Positions 44,425 through 53,439 of a stretch of 64,000 nucleotides of DNA are shown piece after piece. Position 1 is the first letter of the stretch; every line of letters starts with the position of its first letter. The stretch covers positions 1 through 64,000 of the forward strand of contig CALJKW010000050.1 of NCBI GenBank assembly GCA_937980205.1. Reading direction: 5' to 3'. The notes under the pieces are model-generated. The model was not told the DNA's origin, ran no database searches, and saw only the letters and a list, made by a program, of their open reading frames with translations. Origin of the DNA: an uncultured Myxococcales bacterium (GTDB lineage Bacteria; Myxococcota; Myxococcia; Myxococcales; Myxococcaceae). Both the position numbers and the translations under genes were made by a program.

Positions 44425-45120
44425 ATGCCCGTCTCAGCCGCCGCCCGACACTCACATGTCTCCCGCCCGTCCTCGCAGTCGCTGCTGGGCTACGGCGCGC
44501 GATCGCCGCAGGTGGCGCGGATGCAGCAGCTCATTCGGAACGCGGGCATCGAGGTGGGACCGATCGACGGCATCTTCGGGCCCAAGACGCTCGCGGGGGT
44601 GAAGGCGTACCAGGCGAGTCGCGGGCTGAGCGTGGACGGCATCGTCGGGCCGCAGACGTGGGCGGCCTTGCAGCGGGGCGCGCCGCAGTCGTCGCGGCCG
44701 ACGGCGGCCGTCGACGGTGCTGATACGTTCACGCCCGGCGGCAGCAAGCAGGTGACCGCGTACGTGAACGGCCAGCCGCGGACGATCAGCGTCGTGCCGG
44801 TCGGCAACGGGCAGTACCTGCGCGGCGATGCAGCCCGCGCGTGGGAGCGCATGCAGGCGGCGGCTCGTGCCGACGGCATCAACTTGAGCGCCACGAGCGG
44901 CTTTCGCACGATGGCGGAGCAGCAGTCCCTGTACGCGCAGTACGGGTCTCCGCGCGCGGCGCGGCCCGGCTACTCGAACCACCAGAACGGCATCGCCATG
45001 GATATTGGCGGCGTCGGCGGCCGAGGCACGGCGGCGGATCGCTGGCTGCTCGCGAACGCGAGCCGCTTCGGCTTCCGCAACCTGCCGAGCGAGTACTGGC
45101 ACTATGACTACGTGGGCTGA
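44425..45120 (+). CDS. Peptidoglycan-binding M15/VanY-like D,D-peptidase, no signal peptide
   Basis: 231 residues from ATG 44425 (GAGAGGAAG upstream). One PG_binding_1 domain (about 20-85; DGIFGPKTLAGVKAYQ), then a linker, then the enzyme: TSGFRTMAEQQSL, SNHQNGIAMDIGG and terminal EYWHYDYVG. The catalytic part is near that of 29,791-31,260. The N terminus is Ser/Ala/His-rich and lacks a signal peptide. The relic at 16,864 is a copy of its C terminus. Confidence 0.85.
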   Translation: MPVSAAARHSHVSRPSSQSLLGYGARSPQVARMQQLIRNAGIEVGPIDGIFGPKTLAGVKAYQASRGLSVDGIVGPQTWAALQRGAPQSSRPTAAVDGADTFTPGGSKQVTAYVNGQPRTISVVPVGNGQYLRGDAARAWERMQAAARADGINLSATSGFRTMAEQQSLYAQYGSPRAARPGYSNHQNGIAMDIGGVGGRGTAADRWLLANASRFGFRNLPSEYWHYDYVG

Positions 45121-45124
45121 GGGC

Positions 45125-45841
45125 TCACGGCACCACGAAACCGCTCGGCAGGCGGAAAAGCGCTTCCGCGGCCGTACCCGCGGAGACCTCGATCAACCGT
45201 TCGGCCAAAGTCGAAGCACGAGCCGGGAAGCCCACGAGGGCGCAGAAGAACTGGAGCACGCTCTTCGCGGACGTGAGCTCGAACCCTCTCGCACGGCAAT
45301 CCCGCAGCCGGTTGCTGATGTCGTTCCACAGATCCTTCGCGGCGGTCAGTCCGGACGGCACACGCACGTTCTTTCGCTCCGCCGTCGCAAAGCGGGAAAG
45401 GCATTCGTCGTCGTGCAGCGCGACGATGAGGTAGTCCTCGACAGAGTGATGCGTCACGCCGAGCGAGCCGAGCCGAGCGTCTGTCGGCAGGCCCACCGGA
45501 AGCAGCGCCGCCCGGCCATCCAGCAGGCCGATATCGGTGGTGTCGACGCGCAGGGTGGTCTTCTCGTCGCTCGTACATCGCGATCGCAGGGTCTTCTCGA
45601 CGAAGTCGCGGAGGTCGCCTTCCGACCCTTCGTCCAGATCCAGCGCGAGCACGAGGCGCGTCATTCCCTGGGTGAGCAGCGCGTGCAGCGTCTGAACTGC
45701 CGCGGCCTTTCCCCGCGCGCCGGGCGCGTTGCGCTTCGGCAGCACCTCGTAGCCGGTGCCGCGGAGCCAGGACTCGACGACGACGCGATCCACATCGCCT
45801 TCGGTGCTCGCGTACGCCGCTTGCGCGGCAGCGACGCTCAC
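45125..45841 (-). CDS. TOPRIM-like protein paired with the upstream ATPase (DUF3226-like)
   Basis: 238 residues. The order fits the TOPRIM metal fold: Glu23 in VVVESWLRGTG and the DxD pair Asp68/Asp70 in LALDLDEGS, then later strands (VEDYLIVAL). No other catalytic domain is fused. Start overlaps the ATPase stop by 4 bp (ATGA), so the two are made together. ATPase-TOPRIM pairs are known in phage-defence systems (OLD family, PARIS, Gabija), where TOPRIM acts as nuclease. Function here is inferred. Confidence 0.7.
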   Translation of the reverse strand: MSVAAAQAAYASTEGDVDRVVVESWLRGTGYEVLPKRNAPGARGKAAAVQTLHALLTQGMTRLVLALDLDEGSEGDLRDFVEKTLRSRCTSDEKTTLRVDTTDIGLLDGRAALLPVGLPTDARLGSLGVTHHSVEDYLIVALHDDECLSRFATAERKNVRVPSGLTAAKDLWNDISNRLRDCRARGFELTSAKSVLQFFCALVGFPARASTLAERLIEVSAGTAAEALFRLPSGFVVP

Positions 45842-46806
45842 TTGATCGCCCGAAGACGAAACAGGTCGCGGACGTCGCCGCCAGCGTCGGTGAACGTGAC
45901 GGCGTCGGCGTGTTGCATCGCCTTTCCGCGCAGCTCTCCCTCTGCGTCGAGCTGAAGCGGCAGCACCACGACGTCACCCTCCGGTGCCCCCGCCTTCAGG
46001 AACGCCTCGATCGTCAGGTGGCGGTGCGTCGAGATGAACACCTGTCCATCGTGAGCGCGCGCGAGACGCACGATGCACTCGGCCAGGCCCAGAAGAGACT
46101 GGCGGGACTGAAATGCATCGATCTCCTCGAGCAGCAGCAGCGAACCGCGCGTGGCCAGCTGTACGATGAGCAGGCGGATCGCCATGCGCACGCCCGCCGC
46201 CAGTGCGTCCAACGGCAAACCCGTGTTGGGGAGTGCGGCCAGCAGTCGGCCCGTGCCAACCTCGGCGGTCAAGTGCTCGAGGCCGAGCCCGTAGATTCTG
46301 TTGATCTCCGGCGCGATCTGTTTGTCCAGCCGCAGCCGAAAGAGGTCGTCCCAGAGCCTTCGCTCGATATCGGGATCCCTCACCGTGTCGACGTCGATCA
46401 GGAGCGTCGAAGACAGACGCCGCTTCGCGGGGTCGGTCATCGCGATCGTCTTCGGGTCGCTCGAGTTCGCGTGATAGCTCGTCTCGGCGCTCGTGATGTG
46501 GTTGGGGTCGTGCCCGATCTTCATGCTCACGTCGATGGGCTGCTTGCGGTCGAGCCGGAACCACCACGCCCGCGGAAACGGAGACCCGGCCTCGGGCGCT
46601 TCGTTGCGGCGCTGCATGATCGTCTGCGTGTAGCTCCGACCGACGGGGTCGGTCGCTTGCGCCGCGGCGCTGAGGAGGCACAGCGCCTCGAGGACGGTGC
46701 TTTTTCCCGCCCCGTTGGGACCCACGAGCAGATTCACGCGTCCACAGCCCTCGATCGTGCCGTGTCGCACGCCACGCAATCGCTCGATGGTCAGGCTCGT
46801 CAGCAC
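45838..46806 (-). CDS. AAA/ABC-type ATPase (OLD-like) of a two-gene pair
   Basis: 322 residues. Walker A GPNGAGKST (29-37), Walker B LLLLEEID with the following Asp/Glu pair, and an H-loop-like FISTHRHLT, in the layout of RecF/OLD-type ABC ATPases. The N-terminal ITIERLRGV-like strand (LTIERLRGVRHG) is typical of the family. The coiled-coil region is absent or short. Coupled to the TOPRIM-like gene. Isolated from the mobile element, between wall-hydrolase and propeller genes. Confidence 0.8.
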   Translation of the reverse strand: MLTSLTIERLRGVRHGTIEGCGRVNLLVGPNGAGKSTVLEALCLLSAAAQATDPVGRSYTQTIMQRRNEAPEAGSPFPRAWWFRLDRKQPIDVSMKIGHDPNHITSAETSYHANSSDPKTIAMTDPAKRRLSSTLLIDVDTVRDPDIERRLWDDLFRLRLDKQIAPEINRIYGLGLEHLTAEVGTGRLLAALPNTGLPLDALAAGVRMAIRLLIVQLATRGSLLLLEEIDAFQSRQSLLGLAECIVRLARAHDGQVFISTHRHLTIEAFLKAGAPEGDVVVLPLQLDAEGELRGKAMQHADAVTFTDAGGDVRDLFRLRAIK

Positions 46807-46859
46807 ACGCCAAGCCTAGCGCCGGACGCAGAGGGGGGAAATCTCCAGGCTCGTGAGGC

Positions 46860-48791
46860 TCACGGCCCGCGCCAGCGCAGGATCGTGCCGTCGCTGCCGA
46901 CCGCCCAGAGGCTGCCGGCCGGGCCGCCGCGCACGGTCATGAGCTGTCCGGCGTAGCCGTTCGGGCTCGGGCGCCACGACGCGCCGTCGAAGTGCAGCAT
47001 GGTGCCCTTGTCGCCGACGGCCCAGACGTCCGTGGCGCTGCGGCCCCAGATGTGGAGCAGCGTCTCCGTCGTCCCGCTCAGCATCGTGCTCCACGAGCTG
47101 CCGTTCCAGCGCGCGAGGCTGCCTCGCCAGCCGGCGACCCAGACGTCCGAATCGCTCGCCGCCCACACCGCGTGCGTCATCTGCGGTGTGCCCGGGATGA
47201 CGCTCCAGGCGTTGCCGTTCCACTCCAGCACCGCATTCACGCTCGCCGCGTCACGGTCGCCCTCCGGTACCCACACGCGGCCCGACGCACTCCCCCACAT
47301 CGCGATGTGCCGGGCGCCGAACTGCGTCGGAGCATCCCACGTGCGGCGTTCGGAGAGCGTCGTGCCGTTCCAGTGGAAGATCGAGCGCGTGGTGGCGCGC
47401 ACGTCGCTGAACTTGGAGTCGCCCACGAGCCAGACGTCGTTCGGCCCGCTGCCCCAGATGCCGGCGAAGACGTGGTCGACACCGGTCGCCACCCGCGTCC
47501 ACAGGGCGCCGTTCCACCGCAGCACGGTGCCCTCGTCGCCGACGATCCATACGTCGTCCGCGGCTCGCGCCCACACAGCCCGGAACCACACCGCGCTGGG
47601 CGTCGTCACGGGGCTCCACCTGGCGCCGTTCCACCGGACCACTGCGCCGTTGCGGCCGACGGCCCAGGCGTCGCGCTCGGAGAGCACGCTCACGTCGACG
47701 AGGTCCTCCAGCGTCGCGGAGCTCGACACGTCCGCCCACGCGGTGCCCGTCCACCGCGAGATGGGCGGGCCGTCGTAGCGCGCGGTCCAGACCTCCACGG
47801 CGCCGACGGCGAAGATGGCGGAGTAGCTGATGGGCTCGGGCATCGTCGGCTGCGCCCTCGCGTTCGACCAGGTGCTGCCGTTCCACCGCAGCACGGCGCC
47901 GCCGGAGCCGCTCACCCAGACGTCATTCGCCGCGCGCCCGGTGATGGCCCACATTCCGTTGCCGTTCGGCACCGCCATCGCGGACAAGGCCGTGCCGTCC
48001 CAGTGCAGCACCTTGCCGCCGCCATCGCCGATGGCCCAGACGTCGTTGGCGGCGGCGCCCCAGACCGCGTGCAACCCCCAGGGGAAGCCCGAGGGCCCCG
48101 GCGGCAGCGTGATGGTCGACCAGCGAGCTCCATCCCACCGCAGCGCCGTGCCGCGGCCGACGGCCCAGGCTTCCGTGGGCGAGGCGCTCCAGACGCCCTC
48201 GAGGTCGGCGGTGACGCCGCTCGCCGAGGGGCTCCAGCTGACGCCGTTCCAGTGGAGAACGAGGCCGCCGTGGCCGACGGCCCAGACGTCGTTCGCCGAG
48301 GTGCCGTGCACGGCGCGCAAGGTCGCGGTGACGCCCGCGGCCGCGGACCAGGACGCCCCGGTCCAGTGCAGCAGCGTCCCTTCCTCGCCAACGGCCCACA
48401 CGTCGTTCGCCGCGCTGCCCCAGAGGCCGCGGATGCCCTTGCGCGTACCGCTCGGGGTGACGCGCCACGTGCTGCCGTCCCAGTGCGCGATGACGCCGAC
48501 GCGCCCGGCCGCCCAGACGTCGCTTGGAGAGGTGCCCCAGATGGCGTCGACTCCGTTCGAGTGTGGAGACGGGTTCTCCCAGCACCACTCACCGCTGCAG
48601 CTGGCGAGATCGAGCCCTCCGTCGGTGCGAAGACCGCCGTCGTCGCCGCCGCCCTGGCCGCCGTCGTCGCGGCCGGCGTCGACCCCCGAGTCCTCCGCCT
48701 CGCCGCCGTCCGGAAGCAGCCCGACTTGAACGGGCACGAGGCACGACGAAATCAGGCAGATGGCACACAGCGCGGGAAGCCAGGTTTTCAT
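46860..48791 (-). CDS. Lipoprotein beta-propeller with repeated DVWAVG motifs
   Basis: 643 residues from ATG 48791. Lipobox LISSC (Cys17), a Gly/Asp-rich linker to about residue 60, then a long series of about ten 40-50 residue repeats of the form W-G-x(3-5)-DVWAVG-x-G-x(3)-HWNG-x-W. This repeat class is common in large secreted proteins of myxobacteria. Probably a surface-exposed propeller or solenoid; ligand unknown. No obvious operon partner. Confidence 0.8.
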   Translation of the reverse strand: MKTWLPALCAICLISSCLVPVQVGLLPDGGEAEDSGVDAGRDDGGQGGGDDGGLRTDGGLDLASCSGEWCWENPSPHSNGVDAIWGTSPSDVWAAGRVGVIAHWDGSTWRVTPSGTRKGIRGLWGSAANDVWAVGEEGTLLHWTGASWSAAAGVTATLRAVHGTSANDVWAVGHGGLVLHWNGVSWSPSASGVTADLEGVWSASPTEAWAVGRGTALRWDGARWSTITLPPGPSGFPWGLHAVWGAAANDVWAIGDGGGKVLHWDGTALSAMAVPNGNGMWAITGRAANDVWVSGSGGAVLRWNGSTWSNARAQPTMPEPISYSAIFAVGAVEVWTARYDGPPISRWTGTAWADVSSSATLEDLVDVSVLSERDAWAVGRNGAVVRWNGARWSPVTTPSAVWFRAVWARAADDVWIVGDEGTVLRWNGALWTRVATGVDHVFAGIWGSGPNDVWLVGDSKFSDVRATTRSIFHWNGTTLSERRTWDAPTQFGARHIAMWGSASGRVWVPEGDRDAASVNAVLEWNGNAWSVIPGTPQMTHAVWAASDSDVWVAGWRGSLARWNGSSWSTMLSGTTETLLHIWGRSATDVWAVGDKGTMLHFDGASWRPSPNGYAGQLMTVRGGPAGSLWAVGSDGTILRWRGP

Positions 48792-48847
48792 CGCGGTTGC
48801 TCCACAGCCCGCTCCGGCGCGGACGCACCCTATTGTTGGGGCCGAGA

Positions 48848-49612
48848 TCATTCCGTCACGGAATCGTCGGGGATCAGCGCTTCGACGGCCGGGAGGAAGA
48901 TGCTCGAGGGGTACCTCGCCTTGAACGTGCGGGCGCGCACGGCGGCCGCCGGACGGTCTCCGGCTGCGAGCAGCGCTTGAATCCACAGGCTCTCGCGCTC
49001 TTCGGCGAGCTGGCCTTGCGGGAAGCGGGCGAGGTGCTGCTCCAGGGCGGCGAGCGCTTCGCGGGGCTGCCGGCGTACCAGCGACGTGTTCGCCTGTTCC
49101 ATCAACATGCGCTCGGCGCCGAGCGCCGCGTCGAGATCAGGGCGCGGCTCGGTCGCCGCCTGCTCGACGATCGGCGGCGGCGAGGCTGGCGCCGGCTGCG
49201 GCTTCCGGGCCGGGCGCGCCTCTTGCGCCGGCGCAGGAGGCTGTTCGCGCGCGGCGGGTGAGGGCGAGGGCGGCACGGTCTCGGCCGTCGGCCTGACCGG
49301 CACGGCGTGCACGATGACGATCGGCGGCGGCGCCGGCGGAGCGACCTGGCGGTACAGCGCCACGCTCGATCCCGCGCCGACGAGGAACGCGGCGACGACG
49401 AGCGCACCGGTCTTGGCGGTCGCAGCCGCCGTCCCGGCAGCCGCGTGCGCGGTCGACGCTGACGCGGCCGGTCCCGGGGCCGGCGCGACCGAGGCCGCCT
49501 GCACTGCGAGCAGCAGCTGCTCGACGATCTCCGGCGCAGGACCGGGCCGCGACCGCTCGGCAGCGAAGAGCTCTTCGAGCTCGGGAGGCGGTGGTTCGAG
49601 CTCGGGCCTCAT
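48848..49612 (-). CDS. Membrane protein with TPR-like tail, candidate anti-sigma factor
   Basis: 254 residues. A short N-terminal cytoplasmic region, one transmembrane helix (residues about 68-88, GALVVAAFLVGAGSSVALY), a Pro-rich linker (about 92-150), then a TPR-like helical domain (ANTSLVRRQPREALAALEQH). Its ATG overlaps the stop of the ECF sigma gene by 4 bp (ATGA), which supports an anti-sigma role. No zinc-binding HxxxCxxC motif is visible, so the call rests on context and topology. Confidence 0.6.
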   Translation of the reverse strand: MRPELEPPPPELEELFAAERSRPGPAPEIVEQLLLAVQAASVAPAPGPAASASTAHAAAGTAAATAKTGALVVAAFLVGAGSSVALYRQVAPPAPPPIVIVHAVPVRPTAETVPPSPSPAAREQPPAPAQEARPARKPQPAPASPPPIVEQAATEPRPDLDAALGAERMLMEQANTSLVRRQPREALAALEQHLARFPQGQLAEERESLWIQALLAAGDRPAAAVRARTFKARYPSSIFLPAVEALIPDDSVTE

Positions 49613-50163
49613 GGTTCACCTCGGGTGCGGCGAATGCGGGTTGCGGCGGCGAGGAAGTCGGCGCGCGCCAGGCGCAGGCGCGAGTAGAGCGTGTTGAGGC
49701 CGACGCCGAGCTCCTCGGCGATGTCGGGCATCGTGTGGCCGTCGAGATCGTGCATGACCAGCACGGCGCGGCGCTCGGGTTCGAGCTGCGCGAGCGCCTG
49801 CACCACGAGCTTGCGCTTCTGCTGCGCGTCGAGCTGCTCCTCGGCGGACGGGCGTTCATCGCGCGGCTCGGGAGGCTCCTCGAGCACCTCGCGCTGCTGG
49901 TGAGTGCCGCGGCGGAAGTTCGAGAGGACGCGGAACGCGATGCCGAACAGCCACAGCCGCAGCGGGCGGCGCGCGTCGTACGCGTGCAGCTGGCGGTGGA
50001 CCGCGAGGAACACGTTCTGGGTGAGGTCCGGCAGCTCGCGCTCCGGGGCGCCCAGCCTGCGCAGCGAGTTCCACACGTAGCCGACCTCGGCCCGGTAGAC
50101 GCTCTCCAGTGCGAGTGGAGGCGGCGATGCCGGGGCGCGCTCCGCTGTCGGCTGGGGGTTCAC
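49609..50163 (-). CDS. ECF-type RNA polymerase sigma factor
   Basis: 184 residues. Region 2: LPDLTQNVFLAVHRQL and LRLWLFGIAFRVLSNFRR. Region 4: LEPERRAVLVMHDLDGHTMP, DIAEELGVGLNTLYSRLR. It lacks any extra C-terminal domain. Directly upstream of the anti-sigma-like membrane gene; the envelope protein at 50,213 precedes it. The trio is probably one unit responding to envelope signals. Confidence 0.88.
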   Translation of the reverse strand: MNPQPTAERAPASPPPLALESVYRAEVGYVWNSLRRLGAPERELPDLTQNVFLAVHRQLHAYDARRPLRLWLFGIAFRVLSNFRRGTHQQREVLEEPPEPRDERPSAEEQLDAQQKRKLVVQALAQLEPERRAVLVMHDLDGHTMPDIAEELGVGLNTLYSRLRLARADFLAAATRIRRTRGEP

Positions 50164-50212
50164 CTCTGGGCTATTAGATCGAGGCCGCTGTTTCTGTCAT
50201 GCGAGGGCCCCG

Positions 50213-51157
50213 TCACTCGAGCTGAAAGCCGAGACCTACCCCCAGCGCCCCGCTGACCGGCGGCATGCGCCACGCCTCGATGGTGCCGATGAGCAGCGCG
50301 CTGCGGAGAAACGGGAACAGCACGTCCGCGTGGGCCTGAAGGTAGAGAGGGCCCCCGAGCGGCACCTGCACGAGCGCCCTCGGCCCCGCGGCCAGGTAGG
50401 GCTGCCAGCGAACGGAGGCCTCGGGGAAGCCCTCACCGAACGCGCGGACCGCTCCGCCCGAGACGAGGGCGCAGGCGTGCACGTACCTCCAGCAGTAGCA
50501 GCCGCCCGCGGCGAGGGCGAGGAGCGAGCTGCCCACCCGGCCTCGTTCGAACGGAGTGCTGGCGGGCACGTCGGCGCGGGCCTCGAGGGTGACCGCGATC
50601 GAGGTGAACCGCAGCGCGCCGCGCAGAGCGCCCCCGAACGAGAGATCCGGAGCTGCGCCGAGTGCGAGGAGCAGGTCAGCCTCGAGGCGGAGTCGGAGGG
50701 GCGCTGACGCGGGTGCCTCGGGCGGAGGCGGCGCAGGCGGCGGAATCGGAGCCTGGGCCGTCGCCGGCTCGCGGCGCGCGCGCAGCGACATCTGGGGGTC
50801 GATGGCCAGCGCGATGGCGAGCGCGGTGGACTCGGCGAGCTCGCGGCAGTCGGTCGACCGTGAAACGATGCTCCGCTCGGCCGTGCGTCCGGCTTCGGTG
50901 ACCAGGCGCACCGTGGCGCGCAGGCCGTCGGCGGAGCTGTCGACCGCGACCGCGATGAGCATCGAGGCATCAGGCGTGAACGGGTCGTAGCCGAGCCGGG
51001 CGGCGACCGCGGCCCGCAAGGCCTGCTCGTCCGGGCAGGCTTCGGCCCCGGCTGAGCGCGAGTGCTCGAGGCGCGCGGTGCGCCGGGAAGCGGACACGGC
51101 AGGGGACGCCAGGCCGAGGGCGAGGGCGATGAAGACCACGCAGGCGCCGCGTCTCAT
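50213..51157 (-). CDS. Exported envelope protein with probable beta-barrel C terminus
   Basis: 314 residues. Signal peptide (ACVVFIALALGLASPAVSA). A Cys-containing alpha/beta domain (CPDEQALRAAVAARLGYDPF) and Pro-rich linker (about 140-155) precede a barrel-like half with short hydrophobic strands (LLALGAAPDLSFGGALRGAL). Layout resembles the protein at 14,824-15,843, perhaps the same family. It is 50 bp upstream of the ECF sigma gene on the same strand. Confidence 0.65.
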   Translation of the reverse strand: MRRGACVVFIALALGLASPAVSASRRTARLEHSRSAGAEACPDEQALRAAVAARLGYDPFTPDASMLIAVAVDSSADGLRATVRLVTEAGRTAERSIVSRSTDCRELAESTALAIALAIDPQMSLRARREPATAQAPIPPPAPPPPEAPASAPLRLRLEADLLLALGAAPDLSFGGALRGALRFTSIAVTLEARADVPASTPFERGRVGSSLLALAAGGCYCWRYVHACALVSGGAVRAFGEGFPEASVRWQPYLAAGPRALVQVPLGGPLYLQAHADVLFPFLRSALLIGTIEAWRMPPVSGALGVGLGFQLE

Positions 51158-51223
51158 CGCAGTGCCGTGTACGGCATCGCGCGGGAAAACGAAATGCTCA
51201 GGGTCGTCGTGAGAGCGCGGTTT

Positions 51224-51952
51224 TCAGTTCGGCGGCGCGAGCCCGACCTGCCGCTCCAGGTCGCGAATGTTGGCGACGATGTTCGGCCCCCAGAAGCGGT
51301 TCAGGTTGTTCGGGTCGTTGCGCTGCCGCCCCTGTCCCGTCGCGGGCCCCGGCGCGTAGACGCCCCACAGCTGCCTCAGGTTCTGCGCGTTGCGGTAGTA
51401 ACCCGTCGGGTTCGCGAGCGTGCGCGCCATGATGTCGATGCTCGCGCGCACCGACGACATGCGCCGCGGGCCCCGCGAGTCCGAGATGCCCATCGCGTTG
51501 TTCTTGTTGCGGTAGGCGCTCGACGTCCAGTTGCCCGTCTCGTGCTGCGAGATCGCGACCAGCGTGAGCGGATCGAGGCCGTTCTCGCGGGCCGCGGCGA
51601 TGAAGTCGGGCGCCAGATGCCGCGCGCGGGCGGGCAACGCCGCGGCCAGACGGTCGACGGCGACTTCGCGGAAGCGCTTGAAGCGGTGGTCGAAGCCGGA
51701 CGCCGTCGCGGTGGTCGGCGCGCCTGCGGGCTGGGCCGGCTCGAAACTGCTCGTGCCGCCGATCGCTCGCAGCGTCTCGTTGCCCGCGATGCCGTCGACG
51801 CCCAGGCCGCGCGCCCGCTGAAAAGCGATGACGGCGCTGCGCGTCTGCTGGCCGAAATGGCCGTCGATGCCGCCGGGATCGAAGCCGGCCGCGAGGAGCT
51901 GTTGCTGCAGACGGGTGACTGCGCTTCCGCTGCTTCCGATGCGAAGGGCCAT
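51224..51952 (-). CDS. Peptidoglycan-binding plus glucosaminidase/lysozyme-like enzyme, no signal peptide
   Basis: 242 residues from ATG 51952; a GTG start at 52021 would add 23 residues with no signal character. One PG_binding_1 domain (about 5-65; DGHFGQQTRSAVIAFQRARG). The rest resembles the glucosaminidase/lysozyme-like fold: DFIAAARENGLDPLTLVAIS, catalytic-looking QHETGNW, NNAMGI and a late WGVYAPG. No export signal is evident. Fourth of the signal-less wall hydrolases in the window. Confidence 0.75.
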   Translation of the reverse strand: MALRIGSSGSAVTRLQQQLLAAGFDPGGIDGHFGQQTRSAVIAFQRARGLGVDGIAGNETLRAIGGTSSFEPAQPAGAPTTATASGFDHRFKRFREVAVDRLAAALPARARHLAPDFIAAARENGLDPLTLVAISQHETGNWTSSAYRNKNNAMGISDSRGPRRMSSVRASIDIMARTLANPTGYYRNAQNLRQLWGVYAPGPATGQGRQRNDPNNLNRFWGPNIVANIRDLERQVGLAPPN

Positions 51953-52298
51953 GCGGAAGTCTCGGCTCTTCGCCGAGGCGGTTGTGGGGCCGCCGAAGTT
52001 TGCGCTTCGTGCATGCTCCACTCTCGTAAGCGGTGTTGACGATCAGGCCGCGCGCCGTGCCGATGAGACACGTATGCCGCACTGCGCGAGCGCGGGCGCG
52101 ATGGTCGTTTGCATCGTCTCGTGGAACAGTTGTGCACGGTCTTCTCGAGTCGTGAGAGACGCGGGAGCCCTGCGCGTTGCGGCAGATGAGCCGCGAGCTG
52201 CCGTTTCGAATCGTCGAGAAGCGAGCCGGAGAAGCGGGGACGGTCGCCTCGATACACTGCGTTGCCTCGCGGGCGAGCGTCGATTATCGAGGCCCACC
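51953..52298. other. Intergenic stretch without a convincing gene
   Basis: About 345 bp between divergent genes (wall hydrolase and methyltransferase). Open frames on both strands lack start context and domain character. It probably holds two promoters, none of which is clear enough to mark. Confidence 0.5.
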
Positions 52299-53105
52299 AT
52301 GGCGACGCTCGAGACGATTAAGACCATCGTGAAGCGGGTTCCCGGAGTGAGGCAGTACCAGGAGCAGGCCTACGAGCAGCGCTTCGCGACGGATCTCTAC
52401 GGCTCGTTTCGCGGCGTGTACCGGACGTTCGACCAAGCCCGTGCCAGCGCTCCAAAGACCAAGCCGTTGGGCTTCGACTCGAAGCAGTTCGCAGAGGAGT
52501 ACCGCGAGCGCATGCAGCGGATCTACGACTACGACTACCCGGTGCTGTTCTGGCTCCGCGACCTGCTGACTCCCGAGACACGCCTCTTCGATCTCGGCGG
52601 CCACGTGGGCGTGCAGTGCTACGCGTACTCGAAGTACCTCGACTTCCCCGCCGGGTTGCGGTGGGTCGTCTGCGAGGTGCCCGAGATCGCCCAGCGTGGC
52701 GCCGAGCTTGCGCGCGAGCAGGGCCGGCGGGAGCTCTCGTTTACCAGCCGCTTCGAGGACGGCGACGGCTGCGACGTCTTCCTCAGCGCCGGCGCGATCC
52801 ATTACATCGAGGCTCCTGCGCTCGCCGAGATCATCGGCAAGTACGCCACGAAGCCCCGCCACCTGCTGCTCAACAAGGTGCCTCTGTACGACGGGCCCCC
52901 GTTCGTGACGCTCCAGAACGCGGGCGTCTCCTTCGTGCCTCAGCAGGTCTTCAACCGCGGCCAGCTCGTTTCCTCGATCGAGCAGTTGGGGTACCGGCTC
53001 GTCGACCAGTGGAACGACCGCATCCACTCTTGCCGGATTCCCTTCCAGCCAGAGCGCAGCGTCGAGCACTACAGCGGGCTCTACTTCCGTCACGGCTCAG
53101 CTTGA
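52299..53105 (+). CDS. Methyltransferase, TIGR04325-like
   Basis: 268 residues from ATG 52299. Motif I is FDLGGHVGVQCYAYSKYL (about residues 98-115), followed by VCEVPEIAQRG and FTSRFEDGDGCDVFLSAGAI. The order and the long N-terminal region (YDYDYPVLFWLRDLL) fit the TIGR04325 methyltransferase family, often found in polysaccharide or sugar-modification clusters. No such cluster is visible here. Substrate unknown. Confidence 0.75.
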   Translation: MATLETIKTIVKRVPGVRQYQEQAYEQRFATDLYGSFRGVYRTFDQARASAPKTKPLGFDSKQFAEEYRERMQRIYDYDYPVLFWLRDLLTPETRLFDLGGHVGVQCYAYSKYLDFPAGLRWVVCEVPEIAQRGAELAREQGRRELSFTSRFEDGDGCDVFLSAGAIHYIEAPALAEIIGKYATKPRHLLLNKVPLYDGPPFVTLQNAGVSFVPQQVFNRGQLVSSIEQLGYRLVDQWNDRIHSCRIPFQPERSVEHYSGLYFRHGSA

Positions 53106-53109
53106 GGGA

Positions 53110-53409
53110 CTACGGCGTTCGGCAGGTGCGATAGCTGCACAGGCCCCCGTCGCGCGACACCGAGTGGCACAGCACGCGGGCGACGCAGTCATGGTCGACC
53201 GTGCACGTCATCGACCGCCGCGGCTGGCAGCGCAACAGCGACTCACCCTCCGGCACGTAGCATTCGGCCTCGCACGGGCAATCGTCATCGGTCGAGCAAG
53301 CATCGCGCGGAGTGTGGTCGACGACCTCGAGGCAGCCCGCCAGCGCCAGCGCGAGCGCGCAGCCGGCAAACCGTGAAATGCGGCGCAGCGGGGTCACGTA
53401 CCAGAGCAT
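53110..53409 (-). CDS. Small Cys-rich lipoprotein
   Basis: 99 residues. Lipobox LAGC (Cys26) after a basic N terminus, then a Cys-rich mature part (ACSTDDDCPCEAECYV; CTVDHDCVARVLC), with about ten Cys in 70 residues, probably disulfide bonded. Type common in myxobacterial envelopes. Convergent with the methyltransferase (stops 4 bp apart). Function unknown. Confidence 0.7.
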   Translation of the reverse strand: MLWYVTPLRRISRFAGCALALALAGCLEVVDHTPRDACSTDDDCPCEAECYVPEGESLLRCQPRRSMTCTVDHDCVARVLCHSVSRDGGLCSYRTCRTP

Positions 53410-53439
53410 CCCTGGAGGAGGCGCCGGTTTCCTCCTGCT

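Noticed and set aside
45125..46806. Assignment of the ATPase-TOPRIM pair as classical PARIS
   Set aside because: The TOPRIM protein has a DUF3226-like and not a DUF4435-like order; called only as related in design.
52043..52327. Minus-strand frame of 94 codons between two divergent genes
   Set aside because: No domain character or start context; treated as intergenic.
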